From JBFMDN01 sp040753915 (GTDB lineage Bacteria > Desulfobacterota > Desulfomonilia > Desulfomonilales > Desulfomonilaceae): 64,000 nucleotides of DNA. The position numbers and the translations under genes are program-made. The notes beneath the pieces were generated by a model. It did not search any database, was not told where the DNA came from, and saw only the letters and a list, made by a program, of their open reading frames with translations. Within the stretch, counting starts at the first letter, position 1, and every line of letters begins with the position of its first letter. Location of the stretch: contig JBFMDN010000012.1 in assembly GCA_040753915.1 (NCBI GenBank), positions 1-64,000 on the forward strand, given 5' to 3'. Positions 52,860 through 61,761 of this stretch are shown piece after piece.

Positions 52860-53227
52860 CAGGAACCTCTCTCGATTTTCACGGGGCCTCTCCCGGGAAG
52901 GCCTGCCTGGTACAACCGTCCGCACGCTTCGTACATTGTGTAACCCACTCGAATGAGCGTAATGCCGGATTCTCGTGCCAATTCGATTGTTTCCGGAGGC
53001 GGCGTCTTATCGCGGACAAACACGACGACCTCGATTCCGGCCATTTCCGCTGTACGCACTACCTGAGGATTGGTCAGGCCTGTCATGAGTACCATGCCCT
53101 CTGCGCCGAAGGCGAGAACGTCGCTCATGAGATCCGCGGCTCCCCCAATGGGAAAATCGGTTTCATGATCGTGGCTATCCACAATGATATGCCCGTCCAG
53201 GACCGTGACTAACTCCCGGATTTTCAT
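52856..53227 (-). CDS. DRTGG-domain protein (first copy)
   Basis: A 123-residue DRTGG-type protein (MKIRELVTVLDGHIIVDSH, AADLMSDVLAFGAEGMVLMTGLTNPQVVRTAEMAG, LIRVGYTMYEACGRLYQAGL). It begins the respiratory locus on the minus strand. Its stop overlaps the start of the CBS-HATPase gene. The DRTGG gene plus CBS-HATPase pair opening a cluster is usual in hydrogenase loci. A possible -35 (TTGACA near 53286) lies upstream without a clear -10. Confidence 0.85.
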   Translation of the reverse strand: MKIRELVTVLDGHIIVDSHDHETDFPIGGAADLMSDVLAFGAEGMVLMTGLTNPQVVRTAEMAGIEVVVFVRDKTPPPETIELARESGITLIRVGYTMYEACGRLYQAGLPGRGPVKIERGSW

Positions 53228-53479
53228 CTGCGCTCCAGGTCGAACTCACAATGTCGAAAATCACACTTGATCATTGCGTCGTTTGCTTGTCAAGCACAAC
53301 TGGCCCTGCAGCACTGTTTCATAGTTCTAATTCTCACATACTGTGAAACTTCCTGCTTTGCAAGGGGCCTTGGTGATGTGCTATCTGGATCGTGGCTCAC
53401 GCGGAAGAGCCGGAAGCGTCATCGATCATCACGGGGGTATCGAACGTCAGCCGTTGCCCCGTACGTCAGTGAGGTGAGC

Positions 53480-55348
53480 GTGTATACGGGAGATAGGCCG
53501 AACCCTGGATTGGCACAGTTTCTTGCCGATCACATGGCAGAAAGGCACGACGAGAGTGATGATGACTATGCTGTCTCTGCCTTTTGCCGGCCGATCGAGA
53601 CCACAAAGAACTCCCACATCTTTCGGATGCACGGCTATCATCTTGGCAAGAAACCTTACGATGCGGTACAGGCGTACATCAAACACTACACGCGGGAAGG
53701 GGATGTGGTGCTCGATCCTTTTTGCGGCTCGGGCAGCACAGCTCTCGGGGCCCTGGTGCTCGGTCGAAAGGCCGTGGCCATTGACGTCTCTCCAGCCGCC
53801 ACGTTCATCACCCGGTTTTATGTTTCCGCTTGCGATCCTTGCGATTTCAAGGCGCGCTTCGACACGATGTGTGCTCGGGTGGAAAGGGAAATGTCGCACC
53901 TCTATGGGACTGTATGCCACCGGTGCGGAACAGGCGCGACCATCCACTACGTGGTCTATTCCAACTACTACGTCTGTCCCGGCTGCGGCCGGTCGGTAAG
54001 TCTCTTTGAGGCATCCCAAGATCGACGACGGTGTTGCCCCCAATGCCTGAAATGGGACGGGAGAATCGTGCGGATCGGCCCGCCCGCCGAAGCGGTTGCA
54101 AACGGACCGGTAGCCGTGAATTTCACTTGTCACGGAACCTGTTCGCCCAAAAGAATGACCCGGTCGATCACCGGCCCGTACGAGGAGCAAGAAGCGTTTC
54201 GATCCATTGATCTCCAGACTCTTGCCCGTCTCGAATCCGAACCGATCCCGTACCCTCATCCCGACCGCTTCATGATGAACGTCTCGGATCCGGAAGCTCC
54301 GTGGGGAGACGAATGGCGCCCGAGTCGCAACTTCCGTACGGTGCGGGACCTTTTTACCTATCGCAATTTTCGAGCCCTCGCAGCGCTCATGGACGCTGCG
54401 GGCAGCGACGAGGATTTACGTGCGGTCATCACGTCCGGAATGCTTGCAGCCAGTAGGAAGGCGCAACACCTTTCGGGCGGTGGAGGCTACATCCCGGGGA
54501 ACTGGGCTCTGCCACCCGTTTCTAAGCAGCGCAATGTCTTGGAATCCCTGAGAACCATTTTCGCCCGTACCCTGCAGGCCAAGCGAGCCCTGGCGAGCCT
54601 ACTCAAGAGCCAGGACGTGTGCATATCGACCCAGTCCGCTGCAGCACTGCACGGCATTCCAGACTGCTCGGTCGACTATATCTTCACGGATCCGCCCTAC
54701 GGCGGATCGATCCAGTACGGGGAGCTCAACTTCATTTGGGAAGCATGGCTCGGTTTCAACACCAGGTGGCACGAGGAAGAAATCGTTGTGAACCGGTCTC
54801 GGGGTCGCACCATTGAGGACTGGGCGGCCATGATGCGAGCCGCTTTGTCGGAATGCTTCCGCGTTCTCCGGCCTGGCAGGTGGCTTTCTCTGTGCTGGCA
54901 CGACGGCTCCATGGGCACATGGCCGGTTATTCACCAGATCCTTTCGGAAGTAGGCTTTGTGACGGACTCGTCTGGAACCGCGCAGACCATTGACACGGGA
55001 GCAAACACGTACAACCAGCGAGTGTGGGACAAGGCCGTGAAACGGGATCTGGTGATCAACGTTCGGAAGCGGCGGAGCCACGAATCAGCGACAACGTCCC
55101 CGGCAGATGCCACTCCGCAAAACAGCTTTCGCGACTTGGCCCGCGTGGTCATCTCCTCCTTTCTCTCCGCCAATCCCGGTGCGACCAAGGATCGGGTGTA
55201 CGATCATCTTGTGGGATTCATGTTCCAAAAGGGGAGATTGGAGCAGCATAACTTTGACAAGTTGCTGGAGAGTGTGGCGGAACGGGTTCGGGACGGGAGT
55301 CGCGGCTGGGTATTGAAATCCGGAGTCCGAGAGAATCCGGAGTCCTAA
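53480..55348 (+). CDS. DNA methyltransferase with internal zinc ribbons
   Basis: A 622-residue AdoMet-dependent N6-adenine/N4-cytosine-type methylase. The AdoMet loop DPFCGSGST is at 79-87 and the catalytic DPPYGGS at 404-410. An insertion (about 140-230) carries paired cysteines C146/C149 with C166/C169 and C185-C186/C189, two zinc ribbons. The C-terminal 80 residues look like a winged helix (VVISSFLSANPGATKDRVYDHLVGF). The start is uncertain: GTG at 53480 is chosen, with another GTG at 53474; the upstream open frame has non-coding character. The closest family is the DUF1156-like methylases. No restriction endonuclease or phage-defence partner is adjacent. Confidence 0.8.
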   Translation: MYTGDRPNPGLAQFLADHMAERHDESDDDYAVSAFCRPIETTKNSHIFRMHGYHLGKKPYDAVQAYIKHYTREGDVVLDPFCGSGSTALGALVLGRKAVAIDVSPAATFITRFYVSACDPCDFKARFDTMCARVEREMSHLYGTVCHRCGTGATIHYVVYSNYYVCPGCGRSVSLFEASQDRRRCCPQCLKWDGRIVRIGPPAEAVANGPVAVNFTCHGTCSPKRMTRSITGPYEEQEAFRSIDLQTLARLESEPIPYPHPDRFMMNVSDPEAPWGDEWRPSRNFRTVRDLFTYRNFRALAALMDAAGSDEDLRAVITSGMLAASRKAQHLSGGGGYIPGNWALPPVSKQRNVLESLRTIFARTLQAKRALASLLKSQDVCISTQSAAALHGIPDCSVDYIFTDPPYGGSIQYGELNFIWEAWLGFNTRWHEEEIVVNRSRGRTIEDWAAMMRAALSECFRVLRPGRWLSLCWHDGSMGTWPVIHQILSEVGFVTDSSGTAQTIDTGANTYNQRVWDKAVKRDLVINVRKRRSHESATTSPADATPQNSFRDLARVVISSFLSANPGATKDRVYDHLVGFMFQKGRLEQHNFDKLLESVAERVRDGSRGWVLKSGVRENPES

Positions 55349-55996
55349 CATCCTACACAAATGTAGGTATTCTTCGAGAAGCTGACCACCACGTATGACA
55401 TCCACTCCCCTGGGAGATGCTCATCACCAGGCCCCTCACCTGCCTGCCCTTCCGAAACCAACCGTCCCAAGGCCTCACATCCTCTGTCACTTCAGCGAGA
55501 TCCCCGACATTTGCCGTTCTTTGGCTTAGTTCTTGCTCCTCCCCGGGGTGATCGTCATTCGTTGCACCAACACTTCTGGGGCTGAGAGGTGTTTTCCTTG
55601 ATTGGGAAGGCCGAGAGCAGATTGGTCGGCCGGGCCGACGGGAAAGGAGGATATCGAGGTCATGGCCGATTCCATTGCCCGACCTTCGGCTCTTTCTCTG
55701 ACTTGCTGGGTAAAGCCTCAGCCTCCCCCGGCCAGGCATGGAAGCGCGTCCATTTGTCGCTACCCGCCCCCTCACTTCCATGCCTCGAGAGGTCGGGGAA
55801 TTCCGTGAGCAAGGGGGTATTCTCATGGGGAGAGGATTTCCTACGGCCCAGTGGCGGTGCCGGAGAATTGGGAGAGCTCCCGCTCCACCTGCCTTGACCG
55901 TCGATTCGTCGGCCTGCGGACAGAATCCCGTCATCACGCCATGGTGGCACGAAACCGACGCGCGCGGATCCCATGTAACGCACCAAAGGAGGATCG
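55349..55996. other. Non-coding stretch
   Basis: About 650 bases after the methylase gene. A small stem CCTAC/GTAGG follows its stop. Open frames on both strands lack ribosome sites and protein-like composition. AAAGGAGG just before 55997 is the ribosome site of the next gene. Confidence 0.4.
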
Positions 55997-57541
55997 ATGG
56001 AGATCGGCGCTGATCGGGTCCTGCGAGACCTGACGGACCACCTTCTCAGTCCGCTCTGCAATCTCGATCGAGCCCTGGAGCCGATCCTGGACCTATTGGA
56101 CCTGTTGGCGTCCGCGGAGCGCGCGGTGGTTTCGTTAAAGAACACCCATACGGAGCGACACATAGTCTGGACTTCGCGGAAGCGAGCTGATGAGGGCATT
56201 CCAAGCTCGAAAGCGTCGGAATACGATCTTCCCCCGGAGATGCTCCGGTCCGCCGAGCTCGTTTCGGCCACCGACGCGACTGAAGAGCAATTGCCGCAGA
56301 GTGAGAACCGGGAGATGTCGACCCCTGAGGCAACAAAGTCGTTTGTGGAGGTTCCCATTGTGCTGCGGGGAACGCCCGTGGGCGCTATGCGAGTCTATTT
56401 TCCCCACGAGAAACGAGAGGTGGTCATGGATCGCGTGAGCCTCATCGAGAAGATAGCCCAACTCGTGGCCCAGACGCTCGATCTCAGGCAGCGGATCACC
56501 CTGTGGCACGAGGCTCATATCGCGGCAAATACCGCTCTCAAGGCTGAGATGCTAGAGCGAGTAGCCCATTTTCTTTCCCATCGCGAGACGAGTCCCATGG
56601 GCCCCATCCTTAGACTAGTTCGAGACGCTGCCGAGTCTGTAGCACCGATCTTGATCCAAGGGGAAGCGGGGGTTGGGAAGACTCTCGCCGCTCACGCGAT
56701 TCACGAGTTGAGCGACAGAAGAGCGCTTCCATTAGTAAGGATAAACTGCCTCGTGCACCGACACGATCCGTTGCGTATCCTCGATGGATTGCGAAGCGGG
56801 ACATGGGCCTCAGAACGGATCGGGAGCCCCGGCGAGCGGACCTGCCGGTGGACGCTCTTGCTCAGCTCCGTGGAAGCGGTGTCACTCTCGGCCCAGGCGG
56901 AGATCCTCTCGTTCCTCAGACGATCCATGGAAATGCACGACTATCCCAGGGGGGCTGCCTGCAGAATCGTTGCAACATCTCGGAAGGACCTAGCAGGAGA
57001 GGTAAGGAAAGGCGCTTTCAGTCCTGAGCTGTATAAACGCATTTCCACCATTCTGATCGAGATTCCGCCTCTTCGGGACCGTCGAGAAGACGTCTTGCGA
57101 CTCACCCAGTTCTTTTCTACACGGGTGAGCAAGGAATCGGGTCACAACCTCACGTTCACGCCACGATCGCTGGAGCTCCTGAACCGTCATATCTGGCCCG
57201 GCAACGTCACGGAGCTGGAAAATCTTGTTGAGCGCATGGGATTCTCCGGCGAGGATCGCGAGATCGACGTGGACGATCTGTCTCCCTTCCTTTCTCCGGC
57301 CTTGGCTCCTTTAGACGCCGTGGACAACGGCTCTCTGGATTCGCTGCAACGTCTCGAGAAACGGAGTGTTTTGAGCGCGTTGGAAAGAAACAAGTGGATC
57401 CAAGCTCGGGCTGCACAAGATCTGGGCATAACAATGCGACAGATGGGGTATCGGATCAAGAAGTACGACCTCGAAGGTCTCGTCAAGAAAAATCGAGGTC
57501 ATCGAAGAAGAGAAAGGCAGGCCGGTAGCCCCCTCGCATGA
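55997..57541 (+). CDS. Degenerate sigma54-activator-like regulator
   Basis: A 514-residue protein with NifA-like layout: GAF-like sensor (1-170), AAA+ domain (about 190-425) and Fis-type helix-turn-helix (about 455-490; ARAAQDLGITMRQMGYRIKKY). Walker A GEAGVGKT (222-229) and the RDRREDV and WPGNVTELENL blocks are intact. The sigma54-contact loop GAFTGA is absent; that region reads RSGTWASERIGSPGERT. Walker B is TLLLSSVEA without the acidic pair. It probably binds DNA but cannot drive sigma54 open-complex formation in the normal way. AAAGGAGG precedes the ATG. The C-terminal HTH looks functional. Confidence 0.85.
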   Translation: MEIGADRVLRDLTDHLLSPLCNLDRALEPILDLLDLLASAERAVVSLKNTHTERHIVWTSRKRADEGIPSSKASEYDLPPEMLRSAELVSATDATEEQLPQSENREMSTPEATKSFVEVPIVLRGTPVGAMRVYFPHEKREVVMDRVSLIEKIAQLVAQTLDLRQRITLWHEAHIAANTALKAEMLERVAHFLSHRETSPMGPILRLVRDAAESVAPILIQGEAGVGKTLAAHAIHELSDRRALPLVRINCLVHRHDPLRILDGLRSGTWASERIGSPGERTCRWTLLLSSVEAVSLSAQAEILSFLRRSMEMHDYPRGAACRIVATSRKDLAGEVRKGAFSPELYKRISTILIEIPPLRDRREDVLRLTQFFSTRVSKESGHNLTFTPRSLELLNRHIWPGNVTELENLVERMGFSGEDREIDVDDLSPFLSPALAPLDAVDNGSLDSLQRLEKRSVLSALERNKWIQARAAQDLGITMRQMGYRIKKYDLEGLVKKNRGHRRRERQAGSPLA

Positions 57542-57553
57542 GGCACGCCATGA

Positions 57554-57752
57554 GAAACTGTCTCAAAACTCGGGACACACCAAAAACCGTAGCACGATTG
57601 GGCGTCGATGCGTGGAAAGGCACCCTCACCCCAACCCTCTCCCAGCGGGAAAGGGAGCAGGAAGAATCCCCTCTCCCCCGCTTCGGGGGAGAGGGTCAGG
57701 GTGAGGGGGTGTGCCACGACTATCGCGGACTGCCGGCTTTTGAGACACCTTC
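57554..57752. mobile_element. 199-bp miniature inverted-repeat element, copy 1
   Basis: Ends GAAACTGTCTCAAAA and TTTTGAGACACCTTC are 15-bp imperfect terminal inverted repeats (the inner 10 are exact). Inside, CACCCTCACCCCAACCCTC pairs with a GAGGGTCAGGGTGAGGG-type arm, so the whole element can fold back. It starts 12 bases after the regulator stop codon. Copy 2 at 63028 has the same length. No coding capacity. Confidence 0.85.
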
Positions 57753-58024
57753 AGACGCCCGTCCCTCCGGTCTGAGAGCCTCCTATACATGTTCTCGGCA
57801 TATGGGAAGCGGAAAGAACTTTTTAGCAACCGCTATAATCATCGCCAAACAGCCCTTTGCGTGATTGGCGGCCGTCTCCAGGGTCCAGACCACTGGGGCT
57901 TCCCCTGATTTGCTGGATTGAAGAAACACGTTGCTGTATATTCGCGCGTGGCCCGCGATGGTGGGCGGTCTCTCTGCCATGTTGGCCGCAGTAGGGAGTG
58001 AGGAATGTTCGTCGGGAGAGGACA
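57753..58024. other. Intergenic region after the element
   Basis: About 270 bases before the DUF169 gene, no gene supported. GGGAGAGGACA just upstream of 58025 is the ribosome site. Confidence 0.4.
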
Positions 58025-58849
58025 ATGGAGGTTCCATCAACAGACGAGCTCTTTCGATGTCTCGGACTGACGGACGAGCCGTTCGGGATGTATTACGCCG
58101 ACGAGGAGCCTGCGGTTTCAATTGCTCCAAAACCCAGTGTGCTGCCCTCCGTGGAGGACGAAGCTGCGGGCACGGTGGACTGGCAATCCATTCACCTGTC
58201 ATTTGCGTGCGTCCTGGGTGTGATGTGGCGTGCGCGTAAGAAAAACTGTGCGGCTGTGTTCGACAGACAACGATTCGGGTGTTTGGGTGGAGCCTTTTAC
58301 CTGGGTTTTCTGAAGCCTCAACTGGACATGGTTGCTCGATACGTGTCCACAGGCATCCCTAATCAGATGGAGGGAGAGCGATACCTTCGGTCTGCGGAAG
58401 TTGCCAGGCACTTCTTTGAAACGATCGATCCCAGGCCGGCTCCGGCCAGATACTGCATTTTCAAGCCGATAGGTCAATTCTCCCAAGGCGATCGGCCGGA
58501 GCTGATCGTATTTTTCGGCCGGCCGGAATGCATTGCAGGCCTCCATCAGCTCGCTACCTTCGTTACGGACGATTTCGAGGTTGTGAGCTCGCCCTTCGGA
58601 TCCGGATGCTCGACAATCGTAACGTGGCCCCTGTACTACCTGGCCCAGGGCAAACCGCGGGCGGTTATTGGGTGCTGGGATCCTTCTGATAGGAAGTTCT
58701 TGCGACCGGACGAGATAACGTTCACCGTTCCTGCCGTTCTGTTCGATCTGATGCTCAACCGCTGGAGAGATTCTTTTTTGACGACGAGCACTTGGCGGGT
58801 GGTGCGGCAACGGGTTGATCGGAGCAAGCGTGTATGGGGAGAAGAGTGA
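58025..58849 (+). CDS. DUF169 family protein
   Basis: A 274-residue protein of the DUF169 family, widespread in methanogens and anaerobic bacteria. Recognisable blocks are LTDEPFGMYYADEEP, the Cys-containing CAAVFDRQRFGCLGGAFYLGF, and FGRPECIAGLHQLATFV. A second Cys/Gly block, SSPFGSGCSTIVTWPLYYL, fits too. Several conserved cysteines (near 60, 76, 86, 172, 198, 218) could bind metal or cofactor. The function is not established; a link to redox or formate/tungsten metabolism has been suggested only by neighbourhood. The ATG at 58025 has GGGAGAGG 3 bases ahead. It is a single gene. Confidence 0.85.
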   Translation: MEVPSTDELFRCLGLTDEPFGMYYADEEPAVSIAPKPSVLPSVEDEAAGTVDWQSIHLSFACVLGVMWRARKKNCAAVFDRQRFGCLGGAFYLGFLKPQLDMVARYVSTGIPNQMEGERYLRSAEVARHFFETIDPRPAPARYCIFKPIGQFSQGDRPELIVFFGRPECIAGLHQLATFVTDDFEVVSSPFGSGCSTIVTWPLYYLAQGKPRAVIGCWDPSDRKFLRPDEITFTVPAVLFDLMLNRWRDSFLTTSTWRVVRQRVDRSKRVWGEE

Positions 58850-59079
58850 TCGTTCCGTGACCGCGGTTTGCGCGATTCTCAGCGGGTTCTTTGGTGGCTG
58901 TGCGTTTTCAAACGATCAATTGGCCTCGGCCCAAGGTTGACACACGCGTCCCTCGGCTTTTCGAGAGAAAAGGGGACCGCCCCTCCTAAAGTATTTGTTA
59001 CTTCAGTACATTATCGTTTCGAGCATCAATATCTTCGTCTCTGGCTATTCGAGATCACACACTGACGTTGCTACTCCCT

Positions 59080-59439
59080 TCATTTGTCCAGTCCTTCCAT
59101 ATGCGCATCCCAGGCGTCCCAGTACTTGCTATTGCATTCCTGGATGCATATGGCATATCCGGTATGGTACCTTTTTCCGGAGGAGCGTTTACCGGAGAAG
59201 TATGGATCCACTCCAAAAACGGATCGGCAGTGTTGTTGGCACCCCTGAAGATCCAGTGGGTCTCCGTCATATCCGCTGTATCCGTAATCCTGGTGGGTAG
59301 CCTGTGCAGGACCCGGGGTTACCCGATCGTGGGGCAAGGCTTCCGAGGGTCCGCGCGCGTGGGCAGATAACGCAGCAACCAGTGCCACGGCCACCACTAC
59401 TGCGGTCAGAGCTATCAGTGATAAGCGTGCAGGGTTCAT
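59080..59439 (-). CDS. Small secreted twin-CX3C protein
   Basis: A 119-residue exported protein. A signal peptide (MNPARLSLIALTAVVVAVALVAALSAHA) ends near residue 28. The mature part has two CX3C motifs, GCQQHC and ICIQEC, about 30 residues apart, which would form two disulfides between paired helices. A Tyr/Gly/Asp stretch precedes them (HQDYGYSGYDGDPL). No family recognised. GAGGAGATGCC before the ATG is a good ribosome site. It is divergent from the acetyl-CoA-synthetase-like gene. A periplasmic or surface location is inferred from the signal peptide. Confidence 0.72.
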   Translation of the reverse strand: MNPARLSLIALTAVVVAVALVAALSAHARGPSEALPHDRVTPGPAQATHQDYGYSGYDGDPLDLQGCQQHCRSVFGVDPYFSGKRSSGKRYHTGYAICIQECNSKYWDAWDAHMEGLDK

Positions 59440-59741
59440 GGCATCTCCTCCTCTCGCTTGGGGACTCGGTCTTATTCCCTTAGATGCACATTCGGTTCCG
59501 GGGATTCAGAAACAGTACCCTTCCTCACGGAGCGTTTGTGAGTGCGACAGACATTTCTCTCGGCAACGGCTGTACTGTTGCGTTGTACCGAGAATCTACC
59601 GGTCTCGGCGCCGACATGTCAGGTTCTCAGGACACGAATGTCATGGTATCATGCCAATAATGTGCACGAAAGCTCACGAGCTGCCCCGGAGCACGGGGAC
59701 GACCGGCTCCCGAGACCTGGAACTGCAAAGGAGGTTTCGGT
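59440..59741. other. Divergent intergenic region
   Basis: About 300 bases between the secreted protein (minus) and the ligase (plus). TGGTATCAT near 59644-59652 is an extended -10-like sequence on the plus strand without a convincing -35. No gene. Confidence 0.35.
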
Positions 59742-61694
59742 ATGGGAAATCCCCCCAAATGGTATGACTCCCACCTGCCTGAATTCCGCGAAACAGCGCA
59801 CATTCGAGGGCCTGAGGAGTACAAGGAGCTCTACACGAGGTCCCTTGAGGATGCTGACGCCTTTTGGTCCCAGAACGCTCGGGAGTACCTCACGTGGGCA
59901 AGAGAGTGGGACTTCGTCATGCAACACGACGTCCGGCAAGGACGCGTAGAATGGTTTGGGGGAGGCAAGCTCAACGCGTGCTTCAACTGCCTCGACCGCC
60001 ATGTTGCCCGGCATCCGCACAGGATTGCGTATTATCGAGAAGGGAACGGTCCTTCGAACAGCCGTATCGTGACCTACTCCAAGTTGCTGCAATGGGTAAA
60101 CAAGCTGTCGGCGTTCTTGAAATCGAGAGATATCTCGCGGGGACAGCGGGTTGTCATCTATATGCCTAACATGCCGGAGCTTCCTGCAGCGATGCTGGCA
60201 TGCGCCAGGATCGGAGCAGTTCACGTGGTGATTCATCCTGGGTACAGCGCGCATTGGCTGGCAGAACGCATTCAGGAATGTGAAGCACGAATCTTGATCA
60301 CCGCGAATACTCTTGATGAGGGTGAACGCATTACCTCTCTCAGGGAAAAAGCGCTTCAGGCAGTGCAGAGGTGTCCGGAAGTAGAAACCGTCGTCGTGTG
60401 CGACCGGGACGCACGTCAGAGAACGGACAAGGAAGTGGGATGGCACGACATTATGAGCGACCCGCACCTGCCTGCGGCCGTCCCTTCGGAGCCGATGTCG
60501 TCTGAAGATCCTTTGTTCATAATGTTTACCGGGGGCAACACGGGGAAGCCCAAAGGTTTGGTCCATACGCACGGTGGGTATCTCCTCTGGGCAGCCATGA
60601 CCACCCGGCTGATTTTCGACCTGAGGGAAGACGATCTCTTCTGGTGCACCAGCGACCTAGCCTGGATAACAGGTCACACGTTGAGCGTGTACGGAGCTCT
60701 CATCAACGGCGTCAGCTCGGTCATCTGCGATCGTGGCCCGGATTCTTCCGTTCCGGATCGGTACTGGAAAATCATAGAGCGACTCCGGGTGACAAAGCTC
60801 TGCACCGAGCCGACAACAATCCGGACGCTTTCCTCGTTCGGGACTGAGCCTTTGAAGAAGCACGACCTTTCGTCCCTTCGAATCCTGGGGACCTCGGGGG
60901 AACCTTTGGCCCCTGAACTGTGGCACTGGCTTTATGACCACGTGGGAGGGGGTCGTTGTCCGATCATCGATGCATGGTGGCAGGCGGAGAGCGGAGGGCC
61001 CATGATGGCCCCCTTACCAGGCGTGCACCCTCTGAAGCCTGGGTCGGTGGTTGCGCCCTTTCTCGGGGTCGTTCCGATTATTCTGGACCTGAACACGGGC
61101 GATGAAACAAAGTTCCCAAATCAGGAGGGAGCGTTTTTCATAGGACGGCCGTGGCCGGGAATAGCCCGGACTGTGCTGGGAGACCATGCTGGCTATATGG
61201 AGACGTATTTTGCTCCATTTGAAAACCTATTCATCACCGGTGACGGGGCAAAGGTAGACGAAGATGGCTACTACTGGATGACCGGTCGGATCGATGACGT
61301 GATCAACGCAGGCGGCCACCGTATTGGGGCCTGGGAAATCGAAAACGCTCTGGCTGCCCATCCGGATGTGGCTGAGGCAGTGGTGGTAGGATTCCCCCAC
61401 CCGCGCAAAGGACAGGGACTCTACGCGTTCGTGACACTGTCCTCAGGGCCGGAGATGCGGGAACGAGCTCAAGAGTCCCTCTCGGAATGGCTCGATCTGA
61501 GGATTGGCCCCCTCGCGGTTCCCGACGTATTTCAATGGGCAGAAGAACTTCCCAAGACTCGCAGCGGAAAGATTCTCAGACGTCTTCTCCAGCGCATCGC
61601 AGCGGGTCAGATCGGAGATCTGGGTGACACGACGACTGTTGCCAATCCCGCTTCGCTCGACAAGCTGATTGCAGACGCGAGATCTACCCGTTGA
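59742..61694 (+). CDS. Acetyl-CoA synthetase-like AMP-forming ligase
   Basis: A 650-residue enzyme of the Acs/acyl-CoA ligase family. It has the ACS-type N-terminal extension (PEEYKELYTRSLEDADAFWSQNAREYLTW). The P-loop is MFTGGNTGKPKG (261-272), where the normal sequence is YTSGSTGKPKG: the first Ser is Gly. Further blocks are CTSDLAWITGHTLSVYG, DAWWQAESGG, FITGDGAKVDEDGYYWMTGRIDDVINAGGHRI, and the acetylatable lysine K610 in TRSGKILRR. It should activate acetate, propionate or a related short acid. GGAGG lies before the ATG. The Sir2- or AcuC-regulated lysine is intact, and an AcuC-like gene lies at 26796. Confidence 0.93.
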   Translation: MGNPPKWYDSHLPEFRETAHIRGPEEYKELYTRSLEDADAFWSQNAREYLTWAREWDFVMQHDVRQGRVEWFGGGKLNACFNCLDRHVARHPHRIAYYREGNGPSNSRIVTYSKLLQWVNKLSAFLKSRDISRGQRVVIYMPNMPELPAAMLACARIGAVHVVIHPGYSAHWLAERIQECEARILITANTLDEGERITSLREKALQAVQRCPEVETVVVCDRDARQRTDKEVGWHDIMSDPHLPAAVPSEPMSSEDPLFIMFTGGNTGKPKGLVHTHGGYLLWAAMTTRLIFDLREDDLFWCTSDLAWITGHTLSVYGALINGVSSVICDRGPDSSVPDRYWKIIERLRVTKLCTEPTTIRTLSSFGTEPLKKHDLSSLRILGTSGEPLAPELWHWLYDHVGGGRCPIIDAWWQAESGGPMMAPLPGVHPLKPGSVVAPFLGVVPIILDLNTGDETKFPNQEGAFFIGRPWPGIARTVLGDHAGYMETYFAPFENLFITGDGAKVDEDGYYWMTGRIDDVINAGGHRIGAWEIENALAAHPDVAEAVVVGFPHPRKGQGLYAFVTLSSGPEMRERAQESLSEWLDLRIGPLAVPDVFQWAEELPKTRSGKILRRLLQRIAAGQIGDLGDTTTVANPASLDKLIADARSTR

Positions 61695-61761
61695 AAGATA
61701 CGCGAGTCGTCTGAAGGGGCGTCCTCTTGCGGAGGACATTGTGCTGGCCCGGGGATTGAAC

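Noticed and set aside
55353..55997. Minus-strand frames between the methylase and the regulator
   Set aside because: The translations are Pro/Arg/Ser-rich without pattern, and no starts have ribosome sites.
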